From: Chloroflexota bacterium
GTDB lineage: Bacteria; Chloroflexota; Dehalococcoidia; Lucifugimonadales; JADFKI01
DNA length: 12,417 nucleotides
Assembly: GCA_022565015.1 (NCBI GenBank)
Contig: JADFKI010000081.1
Span: forward strand, 1 to 12,417
Direction: 5' to 3'
Shown here: piece after piece, positions 6,444-12,417 of the stretch
How positions within the stretch are numbered: position 1 is the stretch's first letter
Layout of the letters: the number at the start of each line of letters is the position of its first letter
Notes under the pieces: generated by a model
Told to the model about the DNA's origin: nothing
Databases searched by the model: none
What the model saw: the letters and a program-made list of their open reading frames with translations, nothing else
Translations under genes and position numbers: made by a program

Positions 6444-7394
6444 TTAGAAAATCGCGATGGGATTCACCGGCGAACCCGTGGTGTTATAGAGCCTCAACGG
6501 ATTTATGGAGATGAGGAACTCCCACCTGTTTCGAGCCTTGCACATCTCTGACAGCTCCTCGAGGTCTGGATTATCCAGAATCCACAGGCCCATCGCCGTA
6601 ATGCCAACCTGGTGAACGGGGTTGGAAAGCTTCTCGTATTGGGAGGGCATGACGTCGTTCCCGGTGTCGCTGCCCATTACGGCGACGCCGCGCTCGTGGA
6701 AGAGTGGCAGGCAGGCGGCCTGACAGGCAGGGGAGCCCACCTCTCGTGGATTTATCGGGCCCTCGACATTTCTTCTATGCAGATTCCCGGTCCTGATGAG
6801 CAGTACGTCACCCTCCTCGATTCGAAAGCCGCACCGCTCCTCCGCGGCCAGTATATCCTCGGGCATGACGCCCTCGCCCCGCTCTACCCAGTCCACGCCG
6901 CGAATCATCGGCACGTCAACGAGCACGCCGCGGCTCACGATGCCGTTCTTGGCGACCTCGACGGATTCGACCGTCGCCCCCATGCTCGTCGATATCAGAT
7001 GGGCGGGCCTGCCGTTGTACATCTTGCCTTCCCAGAAAAAGTGGGCGAGGCTGTCGATATGCGTGATCGTGAAGCCATGAAACACAAGACCGAAAAAGTC
7101 CGTGGAGCCCTGGGCCGCCCTGGTCGTGACCTTATCACCCGAGGCCCATCCCTCGCCGCTCTCCACCATGTAGTGGATGGGAGTTGAGGAGACGTCGGGC
7201 GCTGGCTCCCAGGATATGGTCCTGGCGCACGAAATGGTCGTGCCGTCCTCCACCAGCGAGACGGCCCGCTTGGTCTTTGCGGGCGAGAGAAAGTTTAGAG
7301 TGCCCAGCTCGTCCTCATCTCCCCATCTCCCCCAGTTGCTGAGCTTGTCAAAGTAGCTTAGTACCTCATCCTGGGTTGGTATGGTTCCGGCCAT
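6444..7394 (-). CDS. Cyclase family protein (kynurenine-formamidase-like metal-dependent hydrolase)
   Basis: The 316-residue protein belongs to the cyclase family (PF04199), whose best known members are metal-dependent amidohydrolases such as kynurenine formamidase and isatin hydrolase. The metal-binding core is FHGFTITHIDSLAHFF (105-120), with H106, H112, D114 and H118 as likely ligands or catalytic residues. It continues with WEGKMYNGRPA, typical of the long-chain branch. The central GIVSRGVLVDVP strand (151-162), EEGDVLLIRTG (193-203) and GVAVMGSDTGNDV (236-248) follow the family order. No signal peptide or membrane segment is seen, so it should be cytoplasmic. The start is the ATG at 7394 because AAGGAGG lies four bases before it; an in-frame start ten codons upstream lacks such a site. 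The substrate is unknown. No kynurenine-pathway gene is nearby, so a kynurenine formamidase name would not be justified. It is divergent from the molybdoenzyme gene. Confidence 0.9.
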   Translation of the reverse strand: MAGTIPTQDEVLSYFDKLSNWGRWGDEDELGTLNFLSPAKTKRAVSLVEDGTTISCARTISWEPAPDVSSTPIHYMVESGEGWASGDKVTTRAAQGSTDFFGLVFHGFTITHIDSLAHFFWEGKMYNGRPAHLISTSMGATVESVEVAKNGIVSRGVLVDVPMIRGVDWVERGEGVMPEDILAAEERCGFRIEEGDVLLIRTGNLHRRNVEGPINPREVGSPACQAACLPLFHERGVAVMGSDTGNDVMPSQYEKLSNPVHQVGITAMGLWILDNPDLEELSEMCKARNRWEFLISINPLRLYNTTGSPVNPIAIF

Positions 7395-7398
7395 GGTG

Positions 7399-7405
7399 CC
7401 TCCTT
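7399..7405 (-). promoter_or_regulatory. Ribosome binding site of the cyclase gene
   Basis: AAGGAGG on the minus strand, four bases before the ATG at 7394, fixes the start there rather than at the in-frame start ten codons upstream. Confidence 0.85.
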
Positions 7406-7450
7406 CGAGATCGCAGTCCCGCACGTTGTGGTGACGAAAATTACGGCACC

Positions 7451-7479
7451 AGTATACATTTGCGAGGCTGCCCTGTCAT
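7451..7479 (-). promoter_or_regulatory. Sigma70-type promoter of the cyclase gene
   Basis: On the minus strand ATGACA (7479-7474) and TATACT (7456-7451) match the -35 and -10 consensus at five of six positions each, with the optimal 17-base spacing. The transcript would start near 7444, giving a leader of about 50 bases. Confidence 0.6.
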
Positions 7480-7532
7480 AACCCCAAGTCCTCGTTCAAA
7501 GCGCACGGACGGGTCGATGTGTGTCGTCTCCC

Positions 7533-7561
7533 TTGCCATAACCGCCTTCTTAGGGTACATT
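7533..7561 (+). promoter_or_regulatory. Sigma70-type promoter of the molybdoenzyme/MFS operon
   Basis: TTGCCA (7533-7538) and TACATT (7556-7561) are 17 bases apart and match the consensus at five and four of six positions. The transcript would start near 7568, about 48 bases before the ATG. The cyclase promoter lies about 55 bases away in the opposite direction, so one regulator bound between them could control both genes. Confidence 0.5.
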
Positions 7562-7603
7562 AGGCCTAACGCAAGCCTGTAATGGCCACTATCAACACAT
7601 AAA

Positions 7604-7610
7604 AAGGAGG
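7604..7610 (+). promoter_or_regulatory. Ribosome binding site of the molybdoenzyme gene
   Basis: AAGGAGG, five bases before the ATG at 7616, supports this start over the next in-frame ATG at codon 14. Confidence 0.85.
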
Positions 7611-7615
7611 CTTCA

Positions 7616-8719
7616 ATGAACCTCTGTACGTGTATCCAGGCTGAGTCCGGTGGGATGCCTGCAGTATCCCCGCGAACTCAGCCAGAACGAAATGGACTGG
7701 TGCCGATCGATGAGAGCCCCTTCATCGGCGAAACTCCTCAAAACTCACTCCAGACGTGGCTCACGCCAAATCCTCACTTCTACGTCCGCAACCACTTTTC
7801 AACGCCTGCCGATATACCGAGCTCGTGGAATCTTGTTATCGACGGCCATGTCGACCAGACCCTTGATCTTTCCCTCGAAGACTTACGTTGCCTGCCTAAA
7901 CAGACGCTTCCGATAACGATGGAATGCGCCGGCAACAACAGAAGCGACCTTCAGCCAAAGGTGCCCGGCAATCCATTCCAGAGCGGCGCGGTCAGCACCG
8001 CGATTTGGGGTGGAGTGCCTTTGAGCTGTGTACTGGAGAGGGCGGGCATCAGGGAAGGCGCGAAGGAGGTGCTGTTTGAGGGGCTGGATTCCGGCGAACC
8101 CGAGCCGGGCCACCAGGAGATGACCTACCTGAGAAGCCTTCCGACGGAGGTCGCGACTCATCCTCAGACCCTTCTCGCCATCGAAATGAACGGCGAAACT
8201 CTGTCCGTGGAGCATGGCTATCCGGTCCGCCTCATAGTGCCTGGCTGGTATGGAATGGCGTCGGTCAAGTGGCTCAGGCGCATATGCGTGCTCGAGGAGT
8301 CCTACAGCGGCTTCTTTCAGACCGACCGTTACATCATCGAAAACGAGGATGGTACCGTAGACCCCGTCGCGCAAATAAAGGTAAAATCGCTCATCAGCTG
8401 GCCGAATCAAGGGGAATCGCTGGAATCGACGTCATACAATGTGACCGGCCTCGCCTGGTCCGGATTTGCCCACATCGCCAGTGTAGAGGTCAGCGACGAC
8501 GGGGGCGAGACGTGGGGCGATGCCGAGTTGGTGGGCCCGCGCCACCGTTTCGCCTGGCAGCAGTGGAACTTCAGCTGGACGCCCTCAAGGAAGGGCCACA
8601 ATACGCTCATATGCCGTGCCGTGGATGAAGATGGGAACGTTCAGCCGATGGAGACCGCTTGGAACCGGCTGGGCTACATCATCAACGGCGTAAAGCCCGT
8701 ATGCGTGAACGTAGCCTGA
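7616..8719 (+). CDS. Sulfite oxidase family molybdopterin-dependent oxidoreductase
   Basis: The 367-residue protein has the two-domain core of the sulfite oxidase family. The molybdopterin domain spans about residues 30-235. The molybdenum-ligating Cys is C104 in PITMECAGNNRS, followed by the GAVSTAIWGGVPL strand-turn (124-136) and HGYPVRLIVPGWYGMASVKW (200-219). The Mo-co dimerisation domain (about 250-360) shows IASVEVSDDGGETW and WNFSWTPSRKGHNTLICRA. There is no haem-b5 domain and no Tat twin-arginine or other signal peptide. As annotated it would stay in the cytoplasm, unlike the exported SorA, SoxC and MsrP enzymes. The start has a strong ribosome site. The N-terminus holds two Cys (MNLCTC) of unknown role. 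Sulfite oxidation is the family's best known reaction, but homologues act on other sulfur or nitrogen compounds, so the substrate stays open. An MFS exporter gene follows after 47 bases. Confidence 0.92.
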   Translation: MNLCTCIQAESGGMPAVSPRTQPERNGLVPIDESPFIGETPQNSLQTWLTPNPHFYVRNHFSTPADIPSSWNLVIDGHVDQTLDLSLEDLRCLPKQTLPITMECAGNNRSDLQPKVPGNPFQSGAVSTAIWGGVPLSCVLERAGIREGAKEVLFEGLDSGEPEPGHQEMTYLRSLPTEVATHPQTLLAIEMNGETLSVEHGYPVRLIVPGWYGMASVKWLRRICVLEESYSGFFQTDRYIIENEDGTVDPVAQIKVKSLISWPNQGESLESTSYNVTGLAWSGFAHIASVEVSDDGGETWGDAELVGPRHRFAWQQWNFSWTPSRKGHNTLICRAVDEDGNVQPMETAWNRLGYIINGVKPVCVNVA

Positions 8720-8755
8720 AGCGCTTCCAGCGGCCTCCGTCGGACGAATAATATT

Positions 8756-8760
8756 GAAGG
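8756..8760 (+). promoter_or_regulatory. Ribosome binding site supporting the TTG start of the MFS gene
   Basis: GAAGG stands six bases before the TTG at 8767. The first in-frame ATG is far inside the protein, after the first predicted membrane segment, so this site supports TTG initiation. Confidence 0.65.
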
Positions 8761-8766
8761 TTCGAA

Positions 8767-10050
8767 TTGAATAGAGGACCTCAGACCGAAAAGGAGGGCG
8801 CCGGCGGTTTCTTGGCCTCCCTGGCCTTCCCAGATTATCGCACCCTTTGGACTGCGAATCTGTCCGCGGGAGCCGCCGCATGGGCCCTGATCGTCGCGCG
8901 CGGCCTGCTCGTTTACCAGCTCGCCGAAACGAACCAGTCTCTCTGGGTCGGCGTAGTCACTTTCGGCGCCATGATTCCCAGAATGGTGGTATCGCCGTTT
9001 ACCGGCTACCTCTCGGACCGATTCGACCGGAGGGCCGTGCTGGCGTCGATGTTCGCCCTGAACCTTGGCCACACATTCTTTCTCGGCGTCCTTGTTCTGA
9101 CGGGCAACGCGGAGATCTGGCACGTCGTCGTCTTGTCCATAGTCAACGGTTCGGCCCGTGCGGCCCAGATGCCGGCAGGGCAGGCGTTGCTTCCCAACCT
9201 GATCCCACGCAGGCTCCTTCTGAACGGAATAGCCTTGAGCCAGGCCACGATGCAGGGCTCTCGCCTTCTCGGTCCGGCGGCCATAGCGCCCCTCCTTGTG
9301 CTGGTTGGCCCCTCGGGCGCTTTCTTCTTATGCGCGGGCTTCTACGCGATCAGCCTGGTACAAACCCTGCGAATACGGACCGCCTCAACGGGAAGCATCG
9401 ACAAGAATCAGAGCTTTCTCGGGAATCTGGCGGCGGGCGCCGTCTACGTTTACAAGACACCGAACCTACGCGCTATCGTTTTCCTCGCACTGTTCCACTG
9501 TGGGCTGACGATGTCCTTCGAATCTCTACTGCCCGTACTTTCCAGCGAAAAGCTCGACATGGGAAATGCGGGCTTTGCCTATTTCATGATGGCCATAGGC
9601 GCTGGGGCGCTGGTCTCCTCGTTGACTCTGGCTGGAGTCCAAAGCGAGGTCACCAGGGGAAGGCTGTTCCTCTATCTGGGGCTATTTAGCGGCGTCACGC
9701 CCATTATCCTTGGCCTGTCCTCCTCCATCCCGATGGCTCTCGTCGGCGCCGTGCTGATGGGCGTGAGCCAGGCGGCCTTCATGACCCTGACGCACACGAT
9801 GATTCAGTCCATCGTGTCCGACAGCGTTCGCGGCAGGGTAGGCGGCATATACTCGGTCCATATCGGCGGAATGATGGCGACCGCGAACCTCTTCAACGCA
9901 GCACTTGCAGACCGCTTGAACGCACCGGTCTTGCTGATCGGCGGCGGGCTGGTTTTCATCGCGGTCATGCTCATTAGCTGGCAGTACCGGTCACTTCGGA
10001 ACATCTACAGGCGTGGGCTCCTACAGGAGGCTCCCGCGACCGCCGACTAG
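8767..10050 (+). CDS. MFS transporter, EntS-like exporter group (MFS_3)
   Basis: A 427-residue integral membrane protein with about twelve hydrophobic segments. The N-terminal LAFPDYRTLWTANLSAGAAA (19-38) and the ALLPNLIPRRLLLNGIALSQ block (140-159), followed by GSRLLGPA, are typical of the drug/siderophore exporter group that includes EntS. Motif A of the major facilitator superfamily is seen as GYLSDRFDRR (80-89) after the second hydrophobic segment. The matching C-terminal half has DSVRGRVGGIYS (352-363). A loop of about 25 polar residues (203-228) separates the two halves. Members are usually proton-driven efflux pumps. The cargo is not shown by the sequence; the position behind the molybdoenzyme gene suggests export of a product or toxic relative of its substrate, which is inference. 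It starts at TTG with GAAGG six bases upstream. Confidence 0.88.
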   Translation: MNRGPQTEKEGAGGFLASLAFPDYRTLWTANLSAGAAAWALIVARGLLVYQLAETNQSLWVGVVTFGAMIPRMVVSPFTGYLSDRFDRRAVLASMFALNLGHTFFLGVLVLTGNAEIWHVVVLSIVNGSARAAQMPAGQALLPNLIPRRLLLNGIALSQATMQGSRLLGPAAIAPLLVLVGPSGAFFLCAGFYAISLVQTLRIRTASTGSIDKNQSFLGNLAAGAVYVYKTPNLRAIVFLALFHCGLTMSFESLLPVLSSEKLDMGNAGFAYFMMAIGAGALVSSLTLAGVQSEVTRGRLFLYLGLFSGVTPIILGLSSSIPMALVGAVLMGVSQAAFMTLTHTMIQSIVSDSVRGRVGGIYSVHIGGMMATANLFNAALADRLNAPVLLIGGGLVFIAVMLISWQYRSLRNIYRRGLLQEAPATAD

Positions 10051-10143
10051 CCGGTAGATCCGCCTCGGCGCCGCAGATGGACATTGCCGTAGTCCGTCCG
10101 CTACACTTCTCACAATACTTCAAAGGGTTGGACCACCACACCG

Positions 10144-10998
10144 TTGTTAGGCCGCACTTTTATACACCTGCCCGGAGTCGGGAGCGTTACCGAACGGGAG
10201 ATTTGGAAATCTGGAATCTCCGACTGGAGCGAATTTTTAGCTTCGGATTTCCTACCTAACCGAATAGAACGACGCCGGTCGGGGCTTCAGACGCTGGTCC
10301 ACGAGTCGCAAGAGAGGCTTGAAGAAGGTCAAGCCAGGTATTTTCACAACAGTCTGCCCGGCGGCGAAAGGTGGCGTCTTTACAGCGACTTCAGGGACAA
10401 CGCTGCGTTCCTTGATATCGAAACGACGGGGCTGTCTCCGCATTTCGGTTACATCACTATGGTAGGAATCCTGGACTCCCAGGGTTACAAGGCCTTCGTA
10501 CACGATGAGAACCTGGAGGATCTGCGAGAGGCGCTGGAACAGTACGATCTCGTCGTTACGTTCAACGGCGCGGCCTTTGACCTGCCTTACGTCGAGCACC
10601 ATTTCGGAGACATATTCAAGGACATGGCGCACATCGACCTGAGATTTCCCCTGAAGAAGGCGGGCTATAGCGGCGGCCTGAAGTCCATCGAAAAGCAGCT
10701 GGGGCTCGCGCGACCGTCGGCGCTCAGCGAGCTTGATGGGTTTGACGCCGTTCTGATGTGGCGGATGTGGCTGAACGGTGACGCGGCCGCCAGGGATACG
10801 CTCGTGCGTTATAACGCCGAAGACGTCGCCTCGTTGCCCCTGCTGTCCGAGGCCGTCTACAACAAGCTGGCGGCTGAGCTTCCGACCGAGGTAGATGCCC
10901 TGGCTCCCTCTCATCGCCACGACATAGACCTTCCCTTCGATCCTCAAACCGTAGAGAGGACTAAGGACTATCGTAATGCGCGGTGGGACCGGTCATGA
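10144..10998 (+). CDS. YprB-like ribonuclease-H-fold (DnaQ-like) exonuclease with helix-hairpin-helix
   Basis: The 284-residue protein starts with a helix-hairpin-helix-like stretch, HLPGVGSVTEREIWKSGI (8-25), suited to binding DNA. It is followed by an RNase-H-like exonuclease domain of the YprB type (about 86-245). The metal ligands are visible: D91 and E93 in FLDIETTGL, D146 in VVTFNGAAFDLPYV, and D227 in the last motif, YNAEDVAS, with Tyr four residues before the Asp. GGLKSIEKQLGLAR (177-190) is a further family block. In Bacillus the relative MrfB (YprB) is longer and acts with the helicase MrfA in repair of mitomycin lesions. Here the C-terminal extension is absent and no helicase is adjacent. 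The start is TTG: no ATG or GTG lies between the upstream in-frame stop and the HhH, and no clear ribosome site is seen. The stop overlaps the next gene by four bases (ATGA). Confidence 0.87.
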   Translation: MLGRTFIHLPGVGSVTEREIWKSGISDWSEFLASDFLPNRIERRRSGLQTLVHESQERLEEGQARYFHNSLPGGERWRLYSDFRDNAAFLDIETTGLSPHFGYITMVGILDSQGYKAFVHDENLEDLREALEQYDLVVTFNGAAFDLPYVEHHFGDIFKDMAHIDLRFPLKKAGYSGGLKSIEKQLGLARPSALSELDGFDAVLMWRMWLNGDAAARDTLVRYNAEDVASLPLLSEAVYNKLAAELPTEVDALAPSHRHDIDLPFDPQTVERTKDYRNARWDRS

Positions 10999-12158
10999 CA
11001 CGCCTCGCCGTCGTCGGAAGGGACGGTCTTATTCGGGTTTCCGACGAATCCTTAGAAGGATGGCGGGAGATATCGCCCCCAGAGTTCAAGTATTCGTGGC
11101 CTACGTGGTCGCCGGACGGGTCCTCGCTGGCGTTCTCCCGCTTTCGTCCGCCCACCAACGGCGATCTGAGGCTCGGGGTCTACGTTTCGACGCCGGACGG
11201 CGGAGGCGGCCGGGAGGTACACGTCAACCAGCCTGGAACGGACGCTATCTCCGAGGGAACGCCACACTACATGCTCTGGTCCCCCGACGGTTCTACTATC
11301 GCCATCGTAGCCCAGACGTTGGAGAAGGGGCTCACCCTGTTTCTGGCGGACGGTGCGGGCGAAAGCGCCTCAAAAGAGATCCTGGGAGGCGGCCCTCTAT
11401 TCGTGTCGTGGGCCCATGACTCACATTATCTTTTGGCTCACGCCCACCATCTCCATTACCTCGTAAACTCAGAGAGCCGGGATGTAGCCCAGGTCCCCGT
11501 CACCTCGCAATACTACATGTCGCCCTGTTGGAGCCCGGTCCGGCCTGAGATGGCCATGCTTGGTGAGCTTGTGGGATCGAGGCAGGCCTTGATGCTCGGT
11601 AACGTCGAAGAGGGCGGAAGCCGAATTCTTACCGAAATCGAGGGCGCAGTCGCGATGGCGTATCGTCCCGACGGCGAGGCCATCGCCATATGCAGGGATC
11701 TTGACCGCGGCATGGGATACTATTCCGGCCTGTGGCTTTACGATGCCATTACAGGGGAAGGGGTCCGGCTCTATGACGGTCGTCTGCTGAGCTTCTTCTG
11801 GTCCCCCGACGGGTCCCTGATCGCCCTTGTCGTTCCCTCCGAGGCGGGCGAGGGGTCGATACGCTGGGCGACGCTCGAGCTTGAATCTCGGAACGTCTCG
11901 TATCATGACGACTTTCGGCCAAGTCGCAGCCAGCTGACGATGTTCATGTTCTTCGACCAGTATCGCCAGTCCCACACGCCCTGGTCTCCCGACGGCTCAC
12001 GGCTGGTCTTCGCCGGTGAGCTTGGCCATCAGACTCGCAGGACGGCGCTTCCCGACGACGATGCGACGGACGTCTTCGTAGTCGAGACGTCGACCCGTAA
12101 GACGGCGCAGGTATCGGAGGGCACTCTTGGGACCTGGTCGCCAGCCTCGGCGGCGTAG
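10995..12158 (+). CDS. PD40/TolB-like seven-bladed beta-propeller protein, predicted cytoplasmic
   Basis: This 387-residue protein is built of propeller blades marked by the PD40 motif. Seven recurrences are visible: WSPDGSSLAF (38-47), WSPDGSTIAI (95-104), WAHDSHYLLA (139-148), WSPVRPEMAM (179-188), YRPDGEAIAI (223-232), WSPDGSLIAL (269-278) and WSPDGSRLVF (330-339). A last GTWSP (379-383), together with the first strand TRLAVV, may close the ring. Unlike TolB it has no signal peptide, so it should act in the cytoplasm. No catalytic motif is seen; such propellers usually bind proteins or small ligands. The ATG at 10995 is preferred over GTG at 10983 because it makes an ATGA overlap with the exonuclease stop, implying translational coupling and a shared task. 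That shared task is inference. Confidence 0.82.
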   Translation: MTRLAVVGRDGLIRVSDESLEGWREISPPEFKYSWPTWSPDGSSLAFSRFRPPTNGDLRLGVYVSTPDGGGGREVHVNQPGTDAISEGTPHYMLWSPDGSTIAIVAQTLEKGLTLFLADGAGESASKEILGGGPLFVSWAHDSHYLLAHAHHLHYLVNSESRDVAQVPVTSQYYMSPCWSPVRPEMAMLGELVGSRQALMLGNVEEGGSRILTEIEGAVAMAYRPDGEAIAICRDLDRGMGYYSGLWLYDAITGEGVRLYDGRLLSFFWSPDGSLIALVVPSEAGEGSIRWATLELESRNVSYHDDFRPSRSQLTMFMFFDQYRQSHTPWSPDGSRLVFAGELGHQTRRTALPDDDATDVFVVETSTRKTAQVSEGTLGTWSPASAA

Positions 12159-12247
12159 TGAACCTAGATGGACTTCAGGCAGGTTGCTCTAAATCGGTCC
12201 GGGAATTCGAAGTGGTCGTCGCCCGAATGGGGCGGAACGGCTGGTGC

Positions 12248-12417
12248 TCAGATCAGCGGGCCGTAAGACTCGACTGTAAGGCCTGAAGCCAGAGACTCCA
12301 CCTCCGCCAGAGGAAAGGCCACGGGGCCCACTATAGTACATTGCAGAGACGCCGCGGCGACGGCGAACCTCAGAGTCCTCTCCATCTGCCAGCCCGCCAG
12401 CCTTCCGAGGATGTAGC
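12248..12417 (-). CDS. PfkB-family carbohydrate/nucleoside kinase, C-terminal fragment (5' end outside window)
   Basis: The minus strand is open from the right edge to a TGA at 12250-12248 and gives 55 residues. LAGWQMERTLRFAVAAASLQ (6-25) followed by CTIVGPVAFPLAEVESL matches the final helix and tail of PfkB-family sugar kinases. In that family the segment comes shortly after the GAGD anion-hole motif, in the form of a W-x-hydrophobic-E-x-A-hydrophobic-x-F-A-x-A-A-A helix. The ATP- and sugar-binding motifs lie outside the window, so the substrate cannot be told. The gene is convergent with the propeller gene, 89 bases apart. Confidence 0.75.
   Translation of the reverse strand, partial: YILGRLAGWQMERTLRFAVAAASLQCTIVGPVAFPLAEVESLASGLTVESYGPLI

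Noticed and set aside
8718..8727. Perfect 10-base palindrome GAAGCGCTTC at the end of the molybdoenzyme gene
   Set aside because: It leaves no usable loop and no T-tract follows. A palindrome of this length can occur by chance, and the MFS gene downstream argues against termination.
10252..10947. 231-codon minus-strand open frame opposite the exonuclease gene
   Set aside because: It is the antisense of a gene with all exonuclease motifs and has no recognisable domain.
11107..12009. Recurring DNA words of the TGGTCNCCNGACGG type, resembling a direct repeat array
   Set aside because: They encode the WSPDG motif of the propeller blades and are explained by the protein fold, with unequal spacing and diverged codons.
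12220..12234. CGCCC-GAATG-GGGCG hairpin between the convergent propeller and kinase genes
   Set aside because: Only five pairs and no T-tract on either strand, so it is too weak to call a terminator.

Overview
The window looks like a chromosomal segment of an uncultivated, GC-rich bacterium. The content fits a member of the Chloroflexota (Dehalococcoidia / SAR202-like): a CaiB/BaiF CoA-transferase, a kynurenine-formamidase-type cyclase, a sulfite-oxidase-family molybdoenzyme, MutS2, and a soluble PD40 propeller sit side by side. The lineage is inferred from gene content and protein style, not from a marker gene. No rRNA, tRNA, CRISPR array, integrase or transposase gene is visible.

Layout. 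The left edge holds the 3' end of an alpha/beta-hydrolase-like gene (+). It converges with a class III CoA-transferase (-, catalytic Asp169), which has its own extended -10 promoter. Next, all on the minus strand and read right to left, comes a housekeeping cluster mutS2 > DUF192 lipoprotein-like gene > fmt, with gaps of 13 and 54 bases. A 607-base gap (5837-6443) follows. It contains the most unusual DNA of the window: a 271-base nested palindrome (6007-6277) made of four collinear inverted-repeat stems and split REP-like motifs, plus a second, independent long inverted repeat (6320-6381).

Right of the gap, a cyclase-family hydrolase (-) and a molybdopterin (sulfite oxidase family) gene (+) are divergent. 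They share a 221-base region in which I can place one good sigma70-type promoter for each. The molybdoenzyme gene is followed after 47 bases by an MFS exporter gene, probably one operon. After a further 93 bases comes a DnaQ-like exonuclease of the YprB type with an N-terminal helix-hairpin-helix. Its stop codon overlaps (ATGA) the start of a cytoplasmic seven-bladed PD40/TolB-like beta-propeller. The window ends in the C-terminus of a PfkB-family sugar/nucleoside kinase (-), convergent with the propeller gene.

How the genes work together. mutS2/fmt are general maintenance and translation-initiation genes. The CoA-transferase, cyclase and molybdoenzyme are catabolic or redox accessory enzymes whose substrates the sequence does not reveal. 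The candidates for something not yet described are the composite palindromic element upstream of mutS2 and the translationally coupled exonuclease/propeller pair.
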